A DNA stretch of 9,496 nucleotides from Planctomycetaceae bacterium (GTDB lineage Bacteria > Planctomycetota > Planctomycetia > Planctomycetales > Planctomycetaceae): the NCBI GenBank assembly GCA_027080405.1, contig JALWSL010000790.1, positions 928-10,423 of the forward strand, written 5' to 3'. Below, piece after piece: positions 1 to 7,607 of this stretch (positions are counted from its first letter, which is position 1; every line of letters begins with the position of its first letter). A program made the position numbers and the translations under genes. Under the pieces are notes generated by a model. It saw only the letters and a program-made list of their open reading frames with translations. It did not search any database and was not told the DNA's origin.

Positions 1-324
1 TCCAAGCCAACTGTCGACTTTGCTGGGGCTGATGCATTTGATTTCCTTGCGCCGGAATCGCCGGTAAACCCCTTCGGTAATATCACGATCGACAGCCGAG
101 TTTTTCAGGCGAAGAAATTCGGGAGTCGTGCTGACTATGAGAACGGTTTTTTCATCCTCGATCAGATCGATGCCCGTGCGTTGACGAAACAGGGAAGGGA
201 TCTTGGGGTCTCCCATCAGGGCTTTCCCCGCCATGACCATCAACGAGCAGCCCGGCTGTGTCACCATCAGACAGGCCAGCAGGGTCAGTGTTAATAGGCC
301 GCGAAGTAAAAGCGTACGCCCCAC
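1..324 (-). CDS. Small lipoprotein of unknown function, 3' end cut by window edge
   Basis: This is an open frame of 108 codons from a GTG at 324-322 to the left edge with no stop. The predicted N-terminus is a textbook lipoprotein signal: MGR, then a leucine-rich hydrophobic stretch, then a lipobox ending Q-P-G-C at about residues 24-27, so the mature protein should start at a lipidated cysteine. The mature part reads SLMVMAGKALMGDPKIPSLF, then a segment with a strand-like TVLIVSTTPEF. I know no function for it. The start lies inside the end of the upstream DUF2752 gene (34-base overlap), which suggests translational coupling. No Shine-Dalgarno sequence is visible. The only nearby ATG in frame falls inside the signal sequence and would destroy it, so GTG is preferred. 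A competing frame at 152-337 has no such signal and is taken as a shadow. Confidence 0.72.
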   Translation of the reverse strand, partial: MGRTLLLRGLLTLTLLACLMVTQPGCSLMVMAGKALMGDPKIPSLFRQRTGIDLIEDEKTVLIVSTTPEFLRLKNSAVDRDITEGVYRRFRRKEIKCISPSKVDSWLG

Positions 325-833
325 TGGGCCAAGGCAATGAGAAAGTAGACGCTGCCCAGGATGACCGCCCAACGCAACGGTTCCCTGATCAGGAGAATGC
401 GATTGAACAGGCTGATGGCCGCTGTCCATGGAATCAGCAGGGCGCAGATTGTCGCCAGGTACAGACCGGCAGGATTCGCCCGGGCCGCTTTGAGAATCTC
501 CCCGCGAACAAACCAGCAGAAGCTGGTTGTCATCCCGCAACTGGGACAGGGAATTCCGAACAGAACTTGAATCGAGCACGGAGGTAAACCTAATTGTTGA
601 TGGGTTCCATAGCCGCGAGGTGAAGGACTGAGACTGGCTGCCAGCAGAAAACCGGCCACCAAAAACAGACATAACGCGCCTGAGGAAATACGTATGAAAG
701 GTGAAATGTGTGGCTCTGCGCACAAAGGAGGAACCGCCAGCGCAGAGCCGGCAGGAATGGGTGTTATATCGCCGCAAGCCCGATTAGGCAAAGTTATTTC
801 CAAACCGTTTTTTTGAGGGATTCCCTGTGTCAT
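291..833 (-). CDS. DUF2752 family membrane protein
   Basis: The protein has 180 residues. The family hallmark is clear: a Pro-Cys pair (85-86), then G-I-P-C-P-S-C-G-M-T-T-S-F-C (93-106), then N-P-A-G (120-123). Three hydrophobic segments are visible at about 51-69, 124-143 and 154-171, so it should sit in the cytoplasmic membrane. DUF2752 proteins are short membrane proteins of unknown function; the paired cysteines suggest metal binding or redox chemistry, but that is inference. The N-terminal 50 residues ahead of the first membrane segment are longer than I expect. No other Met codon occurs before residue 101 and no ribosome site is visible, so the start is uncertain. The gene lies 106 bases downstream of the OmpH-like gene on the same strand and overlaps the next lipoprotein gene, so the three are probably one transcription unit. 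Confidence 0.85.
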   Translation of the reverse strand: MTQGIPQKNGLEITLPNRACGDITPIPAGSALAVPPLCAEPHISPFIRISSGALCLFLVAGFLLAASLSPSPRGYGTHQQLGLPPCSIQVLFGIPCPSCGMTTSFCWFVRGEILKAARANPAGLYLATICALLIPWTAAISLFNRILLIREPLRWAVILGSVYFLIALAQWGVRFYFAAY

Positions 834-939
834 ATTTACAATAGCATGCTCCAGACCACGCTGCTCCAGACCGCGTTCCAGGCAAGCCGGTCATTCCTTG
901 CCGACTTGCCCGGTTCGGCTTGGCTGTTTGGTACACTTG

Positions 940-1857
940 CTACTTTTTATCTGAAGCGGGAGCCGTTTTCTCAGATTTCGGTTTCTCCTCCGGCTTTTTT
1001 TCAGCGTCTGGTTTGGATTCATTCTTCTTCTGACCCCCGGTTACAGGAGCAGCCTTGTTTGCAGAAGGAGATTTCTTCTGGGGAGCCGATTCGGTTTTGC
1101 CCGTTGAACCGGTCGATGTCTTGGTTTCCGGTTTCTTTTCATCGGTTTTGGCTGGCGTTTTGCCCGCAGGCTGCTTTTTTTCCTCACCAGTTTTGACTTC
1201 CGGGAGTTTCAATTTTGTTTTCGATTGTTGAGGAGTCAGAGGGGGCAGGTTCGGTTGTTTCAGTTCGGGTAATTCTGATCCCGGCTTTGAGGAATCCGGC
1301 GTTGCCTTGGCCGTTGGCAGCGTGCCGATTTCTCCCTTGGTTTCTTTCAACCGTTCGACAACAAGATCAGTGATGTTGATCGCGGTATCGAAAGCGATCA
1401 GATTGGGGTTTTCAATGATGACCACCGAATACCCATGCTCCTTGGCGACTTCAAGCGAGATGGGACTGACCAGTTCACGGAACTTGTTGACCAATTCCTG
1501 CTGAAATTGCATCAGGTTCTGTCTCGATTTTTCTTCGGCCTGCATCGATTGCCTGTTGAGGTTTCGGAGGATCTGGTCCAACTGCTTGCGCTGTTCCTCG
1601 GTCGGTTTATCGCCGAATTCCTTCTGCTTTTCCTTCCAGGCGGCTTGAAGCTTGTCCTGGTATTCGGAAAGTCCTTCGTTCAACTGTCTTCTGCGTTCCT
1701 GAACCGCCTTTTGCATGCTGAGGTCCGCCCCCGTCATCATGGCTACCGTTTGCATGTTCAATACAGCCACGGCCTTGTTCTCCGTTTTGGTTCCACCACA
1801 TCCTGAAAATGAAACCGTCAGCAAAATTAAAAAAGGAATAGAAGCAGACCGGAACAT
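940..1857 (-). CDS. OmpH/Skp-like periplasmic chaperone domain lipoprotein with Lys/Pro-rich tail
   Basis: The protein has 305 residues from the chosen start. Residues 1-20 form a lipoprotein signal (hydrophobic PFLILLTVSF, lipobox F-S-G-C with Cys20). Residues 28-172 match the OmpH/Skp pattern: an initial strand (AVAVLNMQTV), a long charged, probably coiled-coil hairpin rich in Gln, Glu, Lys and Arg (about 45-130), then a closing helix and strand (VAKEHGYSVVIIEN ... ITDLVVERL). Known Skp proteins hold unfolded outer-membrane proteins in the periplasm; here the domain seems tethered to a membrane by lipid. Residues 180-305 are low-complexity, dominated by Lys, Pro, Glu, Ser and Thr and probably disordered. 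An upstream in-frame ATG at 1932 would add 25 residues and bury the signal. The inner ATG at 1857 has GAGAAAAGGG at 1864-1873, six bases away, and was chosen. It is the first gene of the minus-strand group. Confidence 0.85.
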   Translation of the reverse strand: MFRSASIPFLILLTVSFSGCGGTKTENKAVAVLNMQTVAMMTGADLSMQKAVQERRRQLNEGLSEYQDKLQAAWKEKQKEFGDKPTEEQRKQLDQILRNLNRQSMQAEEKSRQNLMQFQQELVNKFRELVSPISLEVAKEHGYSVVIIENPNLIAFDTAINITDLVVERLKETKGEIGTLPTAKATPDSSKPGSELPELKQPNLPPLTPQQSKTKLKLPEVKTGEEKKQPAGKTPAKTDEKKPETKTSTGSTGKTESAPQKKSPSANKAAPVTGGQKKNESKPDAEKKPEEKPKSEKTAPASDKK

Positions 1858-1863
1858 GAAAAA

Positions 1864-1873
1864 CCCTTTTCTC
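1864..1873 (-). promoter_or_regulatory. Ribosome binding site of the OmpH-like lipoprotein gene
   Basis: Read on the minus strand the bases are GAGAAAAGGG, purine-rich and six bases ahead of the ATG at 1857. It supports this start over the ATG at 1932, which would put 25 residues in front of an otherwise complete lipoprotein signal. Confidence 0.55.
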
Positions 1874-1971
1874 GATGAGTGATTGGAAAGATGTGTTGAG
1901 CGGGCCCAACCAGAAATTCGACACCGCCCCATTGTATGCAGTTTGTACGCAAAAAGTGACCGTTGCGTTGG

Positions 1972-2000
1972 AGTATAGTGGAAATGAATGTGAAAATCAG
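1972..2000 (-). promoter_or_regulatory. Possible sigma-70-type promoter for the OmpH-like gene
   Basis: On the minus strand TATACT (1977-1972) is a five-of-six match to the -10 box. It is preceded at a spacing of 17 by CTGATT (2000-1995), a weak -35 box. Transcription would start near 1965 and give a leader of about 108 bases before the ATG at 1857. This is only a motif match; a second -10-like TACAAT at 1936-1931 has no fitting -35 box. Confidence 0.3.
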
Positions 2001-2183
2001 CCCTGAACAGACCATCCCGAAAAGAGAAATCTGTTCGCGTGTGCCCTGCATATAGGGCGATTCGTGGTTGGTCTGAGGATCCGTTTTTATTCCTTCTGAA
2101 ACCTGCTAGATTGCACAGAAAAGAGCTGACGATCGAAGCGAAACCGCTTCAATCCGGGCACTTGTTCTCAGCCGGGAGTGGGA

Positions 2184-3317
2184 ATGTCAATAGAATCAGA
2201 AGCTGGTACAACATTGAGACGGGCAGAACGTGTCGCAATCATCGGGGCAGGTTTGGCCGGGTTGACCTGTGCCCGCGAACTCTCTTTGCAGGGGCATGAT
2301 GTTCATCTGTTTGAAAAGAGAGAAACAGTTTCCGGAAGAATGGCGAGAATTCGGATGCAGCCGGATCAGGGAGCTAACCAGACGGCAGAAGCGGTCTGGT
2401 TTGATCACGGGGCACAGTATTTCACTGCCCGTTCTGCCGAGTTTGCGCAGCAGGTTCGCGATTGGAAAAATCGTGGCGTCGTTCAGCAATGGTGTGGTCC
2501 TTTTGTGAGTTTGACAAACGGGGTCTGTGAACCACCTCCGGGGAGCGATGTGCGCCATGTTGGTGTTCCAGGGATGGATGCGATCTGTTCGGATCTGCTA
2601 CAACAGACTTGCAAAGCGGGGAGTTGCAAAGCAGGGAATCCGAACGCAGGGAACCAGGCCGCGAGAATCACCTTTTGTGCAAACGTGTTGCCGCTGCAAA
2701 GGGTCGAGCAAGGTTGGCAGATTCGGTACGAAAACATCCGATCGGGTGTTACCGCTCAGCTAGAGGGACTGTTTGATTGGGTTGTTTTGGCGCTTCCCTC
2801 TCCGATCGCCCAATCATTATTGCCGGGCGATTCGCCACTGATCCGGCAAATTGCTCCGTTCAAATTGGGGCCATGTCTGGCGGTGATGATGGCCTTTGAT
2901 CACTCTTTATCGCTTTCTTTCGGCGGGGCTTTTGTGCAGGATTCCCTTTTGCGATGGATTTCGAATAACAGTTCGATGCCTCAACGCAAAAAAACGCCTG
3001 AATGCTGGATTCTCCATCCGTCATCCGAATGGTCGGCTGAACATTGGAATGCCAGTGATGCGGCAGTTCTCGGGCAGATTCGTGCTGCGTTTGAAAAGGC
3101 GATTGCGATGGTTCTCCCGGAACCGCGGTATCAGGCACTGTTTCGTTGGGAAAATGCCCTGCCACTTCAACCTGCGGCGTCGGGATGCTTTAGCGATTTG
3201 CAACAACGTGTTATCATTGCCGGGGATTGGTGTACCGACGCTCGTGTGGAAGGGGCGTATCAGAGTGGTCTTCAGGCTGCCCGTCGCCTTTCGGAGGAAA
3301 TGTTAAAGCAGTCTTGA
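2184..3317 (+). CDS. Renalase-like FAD/NAD(P)-dependent oxidoreductase
   Basis: The protein has 377 residues. A Rossmann dinucleotide-binding motif G-A-G-L-A-G at 21-26 is followed by the acidic end of the second strand (FEK, 43-46) and S-G-R-M (50-53), which binds FAD in the amine-oxidase fold. Then come F-D-H-G-A-Q-Y-F-T (73-81), typical of bacterial renalase-like proteins, and near the end G-D-W-C (347-350) with R-V-E-G-A-Y-Q-S-G (354-362), the C-terminal FAD contact. Characterised bacterial renalases oxidise 2- and 6-dihydro isomers of NAD(P)H, clearing inhibitory cofactor; that this protein does the same is inference. No signal peptide is seen, so it is cytoplasmic. Residues 143-157 are a repeated insert. 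ATG 2184 is preferred over GTG 2178 because GGGAG (2174-2178) sits five bases ahead of it. ispG follows after 17 bases, so the two are probably co-transcribed. Confidence 0.82.
   Translation: MSIESEAGTTLRRAERVAIIGAGLAGLTCARELSLQGHDVHLFEKRETVSGRMARIRMQPDQGANQTAEAVWFDHGAQYFTARSAEFAQQVRDWKNRGVVQQWCGPFVSLTNGVCEPPPGSDVRHVGVPGMDAICSDLLQQTCKAGSCKAGNPNAGNQAARITFCANVLPLQRVEQGWQIRYENIRSGVTAQLEGLFDWVVLALPSPIAQSLLPGDSPLIRQIAPFKLGPCLAVMMAFDHSLSLSFGGAFVQDSLLRWISNNSSMPQRKKTPECWILHPSSEWSAEHWNASDAAVLGQIRAAFEKAIAMVLPEPRYQALFRWENALPLQPAASGCFSDLQQRVIIAGDWCTDARVEGAYQSGLQAARRLSEEMLKQS
2610..2654 (+). repeat. Three tandem 15-bp units inside the renalase-like gene
   Basis: Three consecutive 15-base units (2610-2624, 2625-2639, 2640-2654) share the frame of the gene. 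They encode C-K-A-G-S, C-K-A-G-N and P-N-A-G-N. Units 1 and 2 differ at only two bases; unit 3 has drifted more. The length is a multiple of three, so the reading frame is kept. It falls just after the predicted helix S-D-L-L-Q, where an insert would be a surface loop. Confidence 0.8.
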
Positions 3318-3334
3318 ATACGAATCGATAGCAG

Positions 3335-4477
<1,143 letters not shown>

Positions 4478-4561
4478 AGAAAAATTCCGTCTCGACTCGC
4501 CGAGCCTTCAGACCTGAGTCAGAACACGATTCGATTTCCCGATACAACTGCCCTCCAGCCG

Positions 4562-4687
4562 ATGGTGACACGCGGGCCGAAGTTTGTCATAATCCGCACC
4601 GAATCGGTTTCCCCATCGACAACAGACGAACAACAGGTGGAGGCCATTGCGGACAACACTGCGGTTATTACTGCTGTCGAAAGGTAG
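4562..4687 (+). CDS. Doubtful small ORF after ispG
   Basis: A 41-codon frame from ATG 4562 to TAG 4685-4687 reads M-V-T-R-G-P-K-F-V-I-I-R-T-E-S and ends T-A-V-I-T-A-V-E-R. Its composition looks protein-like, with a plausible strand, helix, strand pattern. The same frame is open back to the ispG stop at 4475-4477, so it might be a decayed C-terminal piece of something longer. There is no ribosome binding site. The opposite strand is also open here (ending near 4511), and so is another plus frame starting at GTG 4474. I cannot say which, if any, is translated. Confidence 0.22.
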   Translation: MVTRGPKFVIIRTESVSPSTTDEQQVEAIADNTAVITAVER

Positions 4688-4697
4688 GAATCAGGTA

Positions 4698-4715
4698 CGA
4701 CCGTCCAGCCGGTCG
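4698..4715 (+). terminator. Possible hairpin terminator after ispG
   Basis: CGACCG (4698-4703) and CGGTCG (4710-4715) form a perfect six-bp stem with a six-base loop. The bases that follow, ATTCCTTC, are only modestly T-rich, so this is a weak intrinsic terminator at best. Confidence 0.25.
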
Positions 4716-4768
4716 ATTCCTTCAGACGTGACCGGGAGGCTTCATCATCGCAGCCCCCGCTATTTTTC

Positions 4769-4789
4769 GATCATCTCCCGGAGGTGATT
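4769..4789 (+). promoter_or_regulatory. Self-complementary hairpin burying a perfect Shine-Dalgarno sequence in the serS leader
   Basis: GGAGGTGAT at 4780-4788 is an exact complement of the conserved 16S rRNA 3' end. It is preceded, across one central C, by ATCATCTCC (4770-4778), which pairs with it at every position with one G-T wobble. With a minimal three-base loop the stem is eight bp. No ATG, GTG or TTG follows within normal spacing; the serS ATG is 40 bases downstream. A second possible pairing, CCGGGAG (4732-4738) with CTCCCGG (4775-4781), would compete with this hairpin. A leader switch or standby ribosome site is inference. Confidence 0.4.
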
Positions 4790-4828
4790 TCCAGGAGATC
4801 GGATACTATCAATTAACGAAAGTACGAC

Positions 4829-6109
4829 ATGCTCGATTTGCAATACATCTGTGATCATATAGAAGAAGTCAAGGCGAATTGCCGGAACCGGGGCGTGCAG
4901 GTCGATGTCAGTCCGATTCTTTCGTTACGGGATCAACGCAGGGAGTTGATTACCCGCGGGGATGCGTTGCGCAAGGAGCAGAAAGAGACCTCCGGAAAAA
5001 TCCCGAAGGCATCGGCTGACCAGAAGCCGGCGTTGATTGCCCGAGGCAAGCAGCTTCGCGAAGAAGTGGCAAAAATCGAGGAAGAGCAGAAAAAAGTCGA
5101 GGAACAGCTGTATGCGTTGCAGTCGCAAATACCGAACATGACACACCCCGATTCTCCCGTCGGTCGCCTGGAAGAAGATTCGGTAACGGTACGTGAAGTG
5201 GGCGAAATTCCCGAGTTTGATTTCGAACCGAAAGATCATGTTGAAATCGCCCAGGGGCTTGATCTGATCGATTTTGAATCGGGCAGCAAAGTCGCAGGGC
5301 ACGGTTTTTATTACCTCAGGAATGAGGCCGTTCTGCTGGAACTTGCGCTGGTGCAGTACGCTGTCGAAAAACTGGTGGCAGAGGGATTCACCATTACAAC
5401 AACTCCCGACCTGGCCAGAGATGAAGTGCTGGAGGGAATCGGCTACATTCCGCGGGGCGACGAAACCCAGATTTATTCGGTCGAAAATTCCGATTTGTCA
5501 CTGGTGGCCACCGCGGAAATCACGTTGGGCGGGATGATGAAGGATGAAATCATCGATGCCGAGAAGTTGCCTCTGAAAATCGCGGGTATTTCGCACTGTT
5601 TTAGAACAGAGGCAGGTGCCCACGGTCGGGCCACGCGCGGAATCTATCGGGTGCACCAGTTTACAAAAGTGGAAATGTTCGGCTTTACCGCTCCCGAATT
5701 GTCAGCTTCTGACGAATACCATCAAATGATTCTGCGAATCGAGGAGGAGATTTTTCAGGGCTTGGAGTTGCCTTATCGAGTGCTCGATATCTGCACAGGA
5801 GATATGGGCGGATCGTCCTATCGAAAATACGATCTGGAAGCCTGGATGCCCGGACGCGGCGGATACGGCGAAGTGACCAGTTGCACGAACTGCACCGACT
5901 ATCAGGCTCGCCGCCTGGGAACACGATGCAGGACGCCTGGAAAAAAGGGAACCCGGTTTGTGCACACTTTGAACGGAACCGCTGTTGCCGTGACGCGCGC
6001 CATGATTGCCATTCTGGAAAACTACCAACAGGCTGATGGAAGTGTCGTTGTGCCGACGGTGCTGCGAAAATGGGTGGGCGTGGACAGAATCACCGCGAAG
6101 AAAGACTGA
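4829..6109 (+). CDS. serS: Serine--tRNA ligase
   Basis: The protein has 426 residues, the normal length for a bacterial SerRS. It charges tRNA-Ser with serine, and also tRNA-Sec where present, using ATP in the cytoplasm. Residues 1-105 start M-L-D-L-Q-Y-I and form the antiparallel coiled-coil arm that grips the long variable arm of the tRNA, rich in Lys, Glu and Gln. The class II core follows: T-A-E at 228-230 (serine pocket), motif 2 with F-R-T-E-A-G-A and R-V-H-Q-F at 258-278, then G-D-M-G-G-S-S-Y-R-K-Y-D-L-E at 324-337. Motif 3 carries L-N-G-T-A-V-A-V-T-R-A at 381-391, and the end has Q-Q-A-D-G-S and V-P-T-V-L. All the core signatures are intact. The start is fixed by an in-frame TAA at 4814-4816. 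Only a weak purine tract (ACGAAAG, 4816-4822) lies at normal distance. It is convergent with the next gene. Confidence 0.97.
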   Translation: MLDLQYICDHIEEVKANCRNRGVQVDVSPILSLRDQRRELITRGDALRKEQKETSGKIPKASADQKPALIARGKQLREEVAKIEEEQKKVEEQLYALQSQIPNMTHPDSPVGRLEEDSVTVREVGEIPEFDFEPKDHVEIAQGLDLIDFESGSKVAGHGFYYLRNEAVLLELALVQYAVEKLVAEGFTITTTPDLARDEVLEGIGYIPRGDETQIYSVENSDLSLVATAEITLGGMMKDEIIDAEKLPLKIAGISHCFRTEAGAHGRATRGIYRVHQFTKVEMFGFTAPELSASDEYHQMILRIEEEIFQGLELPYRVLDICTGDMGGSSYRKYDLEAWMPGRGGYGEVTSCTNCTDYQARRLGTRCRTPGKKGTRFVHTLNGTAVAVTRAMIAILENYQQADGSVVVPTVLRKWVGVDRITAKKD

Positions 6110-6194
6110 AAAGAAACGTTGCCCATTCGGCAAGTTGCACCCAGGCATCGATGATATCGCCAGAACCCGCATTCTTTGTCTCTCATTGGAACGG

Positions 6195-6217
6195 GTCATC
6201 GTTACAGTCACGATGGT
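6195..6217. terminator. Weak hairpin between convergent serS and secreted-protein genes
   Basis: CATCGT (6197-6202) and ACGATG (6210-6215) form a perfect six-bp stem with a seven-base loop, extendable by two G-T pairs. It spans the end of the minus-strand gene. A run of seven T residues lies at 6230-6236, too far from the stem for a classic plus-strand terminator, and no T run follows on the minus strand. Its role as a terminator is doubtful. Confidence 0.2.
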
Positions 6218-7575
6218 TGCTGCGGTCTCATTTTTTTGAAATAAAACGCATAGGTATGTAACGCGACAACGGCAAACAGGTAATTTGTTTCACCAGCATC
6301 AACTTTTTCCAGGTCAACTGTTGTCAGCATCTTCCAGATGGCTTCCATCTGTTTTTCGATCATTTCATCGTCTTCGCTTAATAGCACCATGTGAAACCCA
6401 CCCAGTGGAAAACGAACATGGGCCAGCACGGGCAATCCGCCCTTGTCGAGCATTTCTGGTCGAAATAAATTCCAGGCCTGTACGCAACCATGAAGATTTT
6501 CCTCTTGCCAGTTGCAATCTTCTTGAAGGTGCTTCCATTGTTCAGCCGAATGAAATCGCCTGTAAAAAGTGCCCGGAAAATCCCGTTGCATTTGCATGAC
6601 CGCGATTTGCTTGAGCAAGCCCTTCAAGACAGCTTTTCTTTCAGGGTCGTCCTCCATTCGGTACAGGGCATGAACACGGAAGGCGCTTTGATTGGCGTAA
6701 ATGGGATGTCCGTTGATTCTGACATGAGCCCCCGGGTGCATCTGCTGCCAGCGGAGCCCCTTTTTTTCTGCCAGAAAGTGCTCGTAACTTTCAAGCCAAT
6801 GTCTGTCATTCGTCCCTTTATATAATGCGTACAGTGCAGGAAGCAGGATCGAGGCGTGATCGGAATTGAACCCTGTCCAGGCAAATCCAACATGCGATTC
6901 CGTAACGCCATCTGCCCGCTTGATGGACCAATCGTTCTTTTCCAGTCGCCTGCCTACTTTTCCCAACGATTTACGAATCCACTGTTTCTGTTTTGGCGTT
7001 GCTAATGAGGATTGGGCATATAGCGACAAAGAAATAATGTAGGTTGTGTGCTGATCCATCGACGAATCATCGTAATAGGCGGAAAGATCATCTGGGTGAG
7101 GACCACGCGGAACCAGTCCCGAAAGCGCAGGCTTGCCTGTTTTGGGGTGTGTTTCCGGGAGAGACCCAATCAACTTCAAGGCAGCAAACAGTTTTTTGAT
7201 ATTCGTTTCCAGAAAGGGATCTGGTCTGGCTTCATAGGCATCCAGCATCGCAACCAAAAGATGCCCGCAGTGCAAACTTGTATCTGCAATTCGAGAACCA
7301 TATCCCCAAGGTTTGGGTTTTCCCGCTTTGACGTCTGCAGGCGAAGTCCAATTTTTTTTCGTACGCAGACGGGCGCCATACAAAACATGGGTAGAGGGAT
7401 CCTGAAAATCTCCCAGGTAGGTATCCGTCAAGGAGAACACCTGCTTGAGCATTTCTGTTTCTGTGACGTCCAGGCCGGAGCGATTCTGTTTTGGTTCAGC
7501 AGAAACCTGAATCGTGTTTGATACCAGGAAAAAAACAAGGGCAGTCAGAACCATTTTCACTATAATCGCTCGCAT
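6208..7575 (-). CDS. Secreted protein of unknown function, possible alpha/alpha-toroid fold
   Basis: The protein has 455 residues from ATG 7575. A TTG at 7590 in the same frame would add five residues, but neither start has a clear ribosome site. Residues 1-26 form a Sec signal peptide: basic MRAIIVK, hydrophobic VLTALVFFLV, cleavage after V-S-A. There is no lipobox and no later membrane segment. The mature protein alternates amphipathic helices with Trp-, His- and Tyr-rich loops: W-G-Y-G-S-R (90-95), L-H-C-G-H-L (101-106), Y-Y-D-D-S-S-M-D-Q-H-T-T-Y (167-179), W-T-G-F-N-S-D-H (233-240) and C-N-W-Q-E-E-N (354-360). Repeated helix pairs with acidic and aromatic loops recall six-hairpin glycosidases and polysaccharide lyases, so a periplasmic glycan enzyme is one guess. 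I do not recognise the family. It has its own promoter and stands alone. Confidence 0.75.
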   Translation of the reverse strand: MRAIIVKMVLTALVFFLVSNTIQVSAEPKQNRSGLDVTETEMLKQVFSLTDTYLGDFQDPSTHVLYGARLRTKKNWTSPADVKAGKPKPWGYGSRIADTSLHCGHLLVAMLDAYEARPDPFLETNIKKLFAALKLIGSLPETHPKTGKPALSGLVPRGPHPDDLSAYYDDSSMDQHTTYIISLSLYAQSSLATPKQKQWIRKSLGKVGRRLEKNDWSIKRADGVTESHVGFAWTGFNSDHASILLPALYALYKGTNDRHWLESYEHFLAEKKGLRWQQMHPGAHVRINGHPIYANQSAFRVHALYRMEDDPERKAVLKGLLKQIAVMQMQRDFPGTFYRRFHSAEQWKHLQEDCNWQEENLHGCVQAWNLFRPEMLDKGGLPVLAHVRFPLGGFHMVLLSEDDEMIEKQMEAIWKMLTTVDLEKVDAGETNYLFAVVALHTYAFYFKKMRPQQPS

Positions 7576-7607
7576 GGGAACAGATACCAAGTGGTAAAGG
7601 GTGATCC

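Larger units (their letters stand above)
1858..2183. other. Divergent intergenic region
   Basis: This spacer separates the OmpH-like gene (minus) from the FAD oxidoreductase (plus), so it should hold both promoters. Only a weak minus-strand promoter match is visible. Two short perfect inverted repeats occur: GCCCT/AGGGC at 2043-2047 and 2054-2058, and GAAGCG/CGCTTC at 2135-2140 and 2145-2150 with a four-base loop. The second lies 33 bases ahead of the FAD gene start, so it would be a small hairpin in its leader. No convincing ORF is present. Confidence 0.6.
4478..4828. other. Intergenic region between ispG and serS
   Basis: This 351-base gap holds no convincing gene. Its first 210 bases contain three overlapping weak ORFs on both strands. 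The last 130 bases contain inverted repeats (4698-4715, 4732-4781 and 4769-4789) and a perfect Shine-Dalgarno sequence that has no start codon. An in-frame TAA at 4814-4816 rules out any earlier serS start. The T-box signature that controls many synthetase genes in Firmicutes is not visible. Confidence 0.6.

Noticed and set aside
152..337. Minus-strand ORF of 61 codons with an ATG start
   Set aside because: The overlapping GTG-started frame has a full lipoprotein signal and stays open to the edge, while this one lacks any recognisable feature.
847..877. Two copies of TGCTCCAGACC at 15-base spacing
   Set aside because: Only two imperfect units in a short spacer between the OmpH-like and DUF2752 genes; too little to call a repeat element or regulatory site.
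883..922. CAAGCCG/CGGCTTG inverted repeat after the OmpH-like gene
   Set aside because: The seven-bp stem has a loop of 26 bases and no T run on the minus strand, so it is not a credible terminator.
708..1196. Plus-strand ORF of 162 codons
   Set aside because: It runs antisense to the tail of the OmpH-like gene and the spacer after it. Its sequence is rich in Phe, Ser, Cys and Trp, as expected from the complement of a Lys/Glu/Pro-rich tail.
1435..1806. Plus-strand ORF of 123 codons rich in Leu and Phe
   Set aside because: It is antisense to the coiled-coil part of the OmpH-like gene; the hydrophobic look comes from complementing Lys, Glu and Gln codons.
4732..4828. T-box or other known aminoacyl-tRNA synthetase riboswitch ahead of serS
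   Set aside because: The conserved T-box antiterminator sequence is absent and no terminator with a T run lies before the gene.
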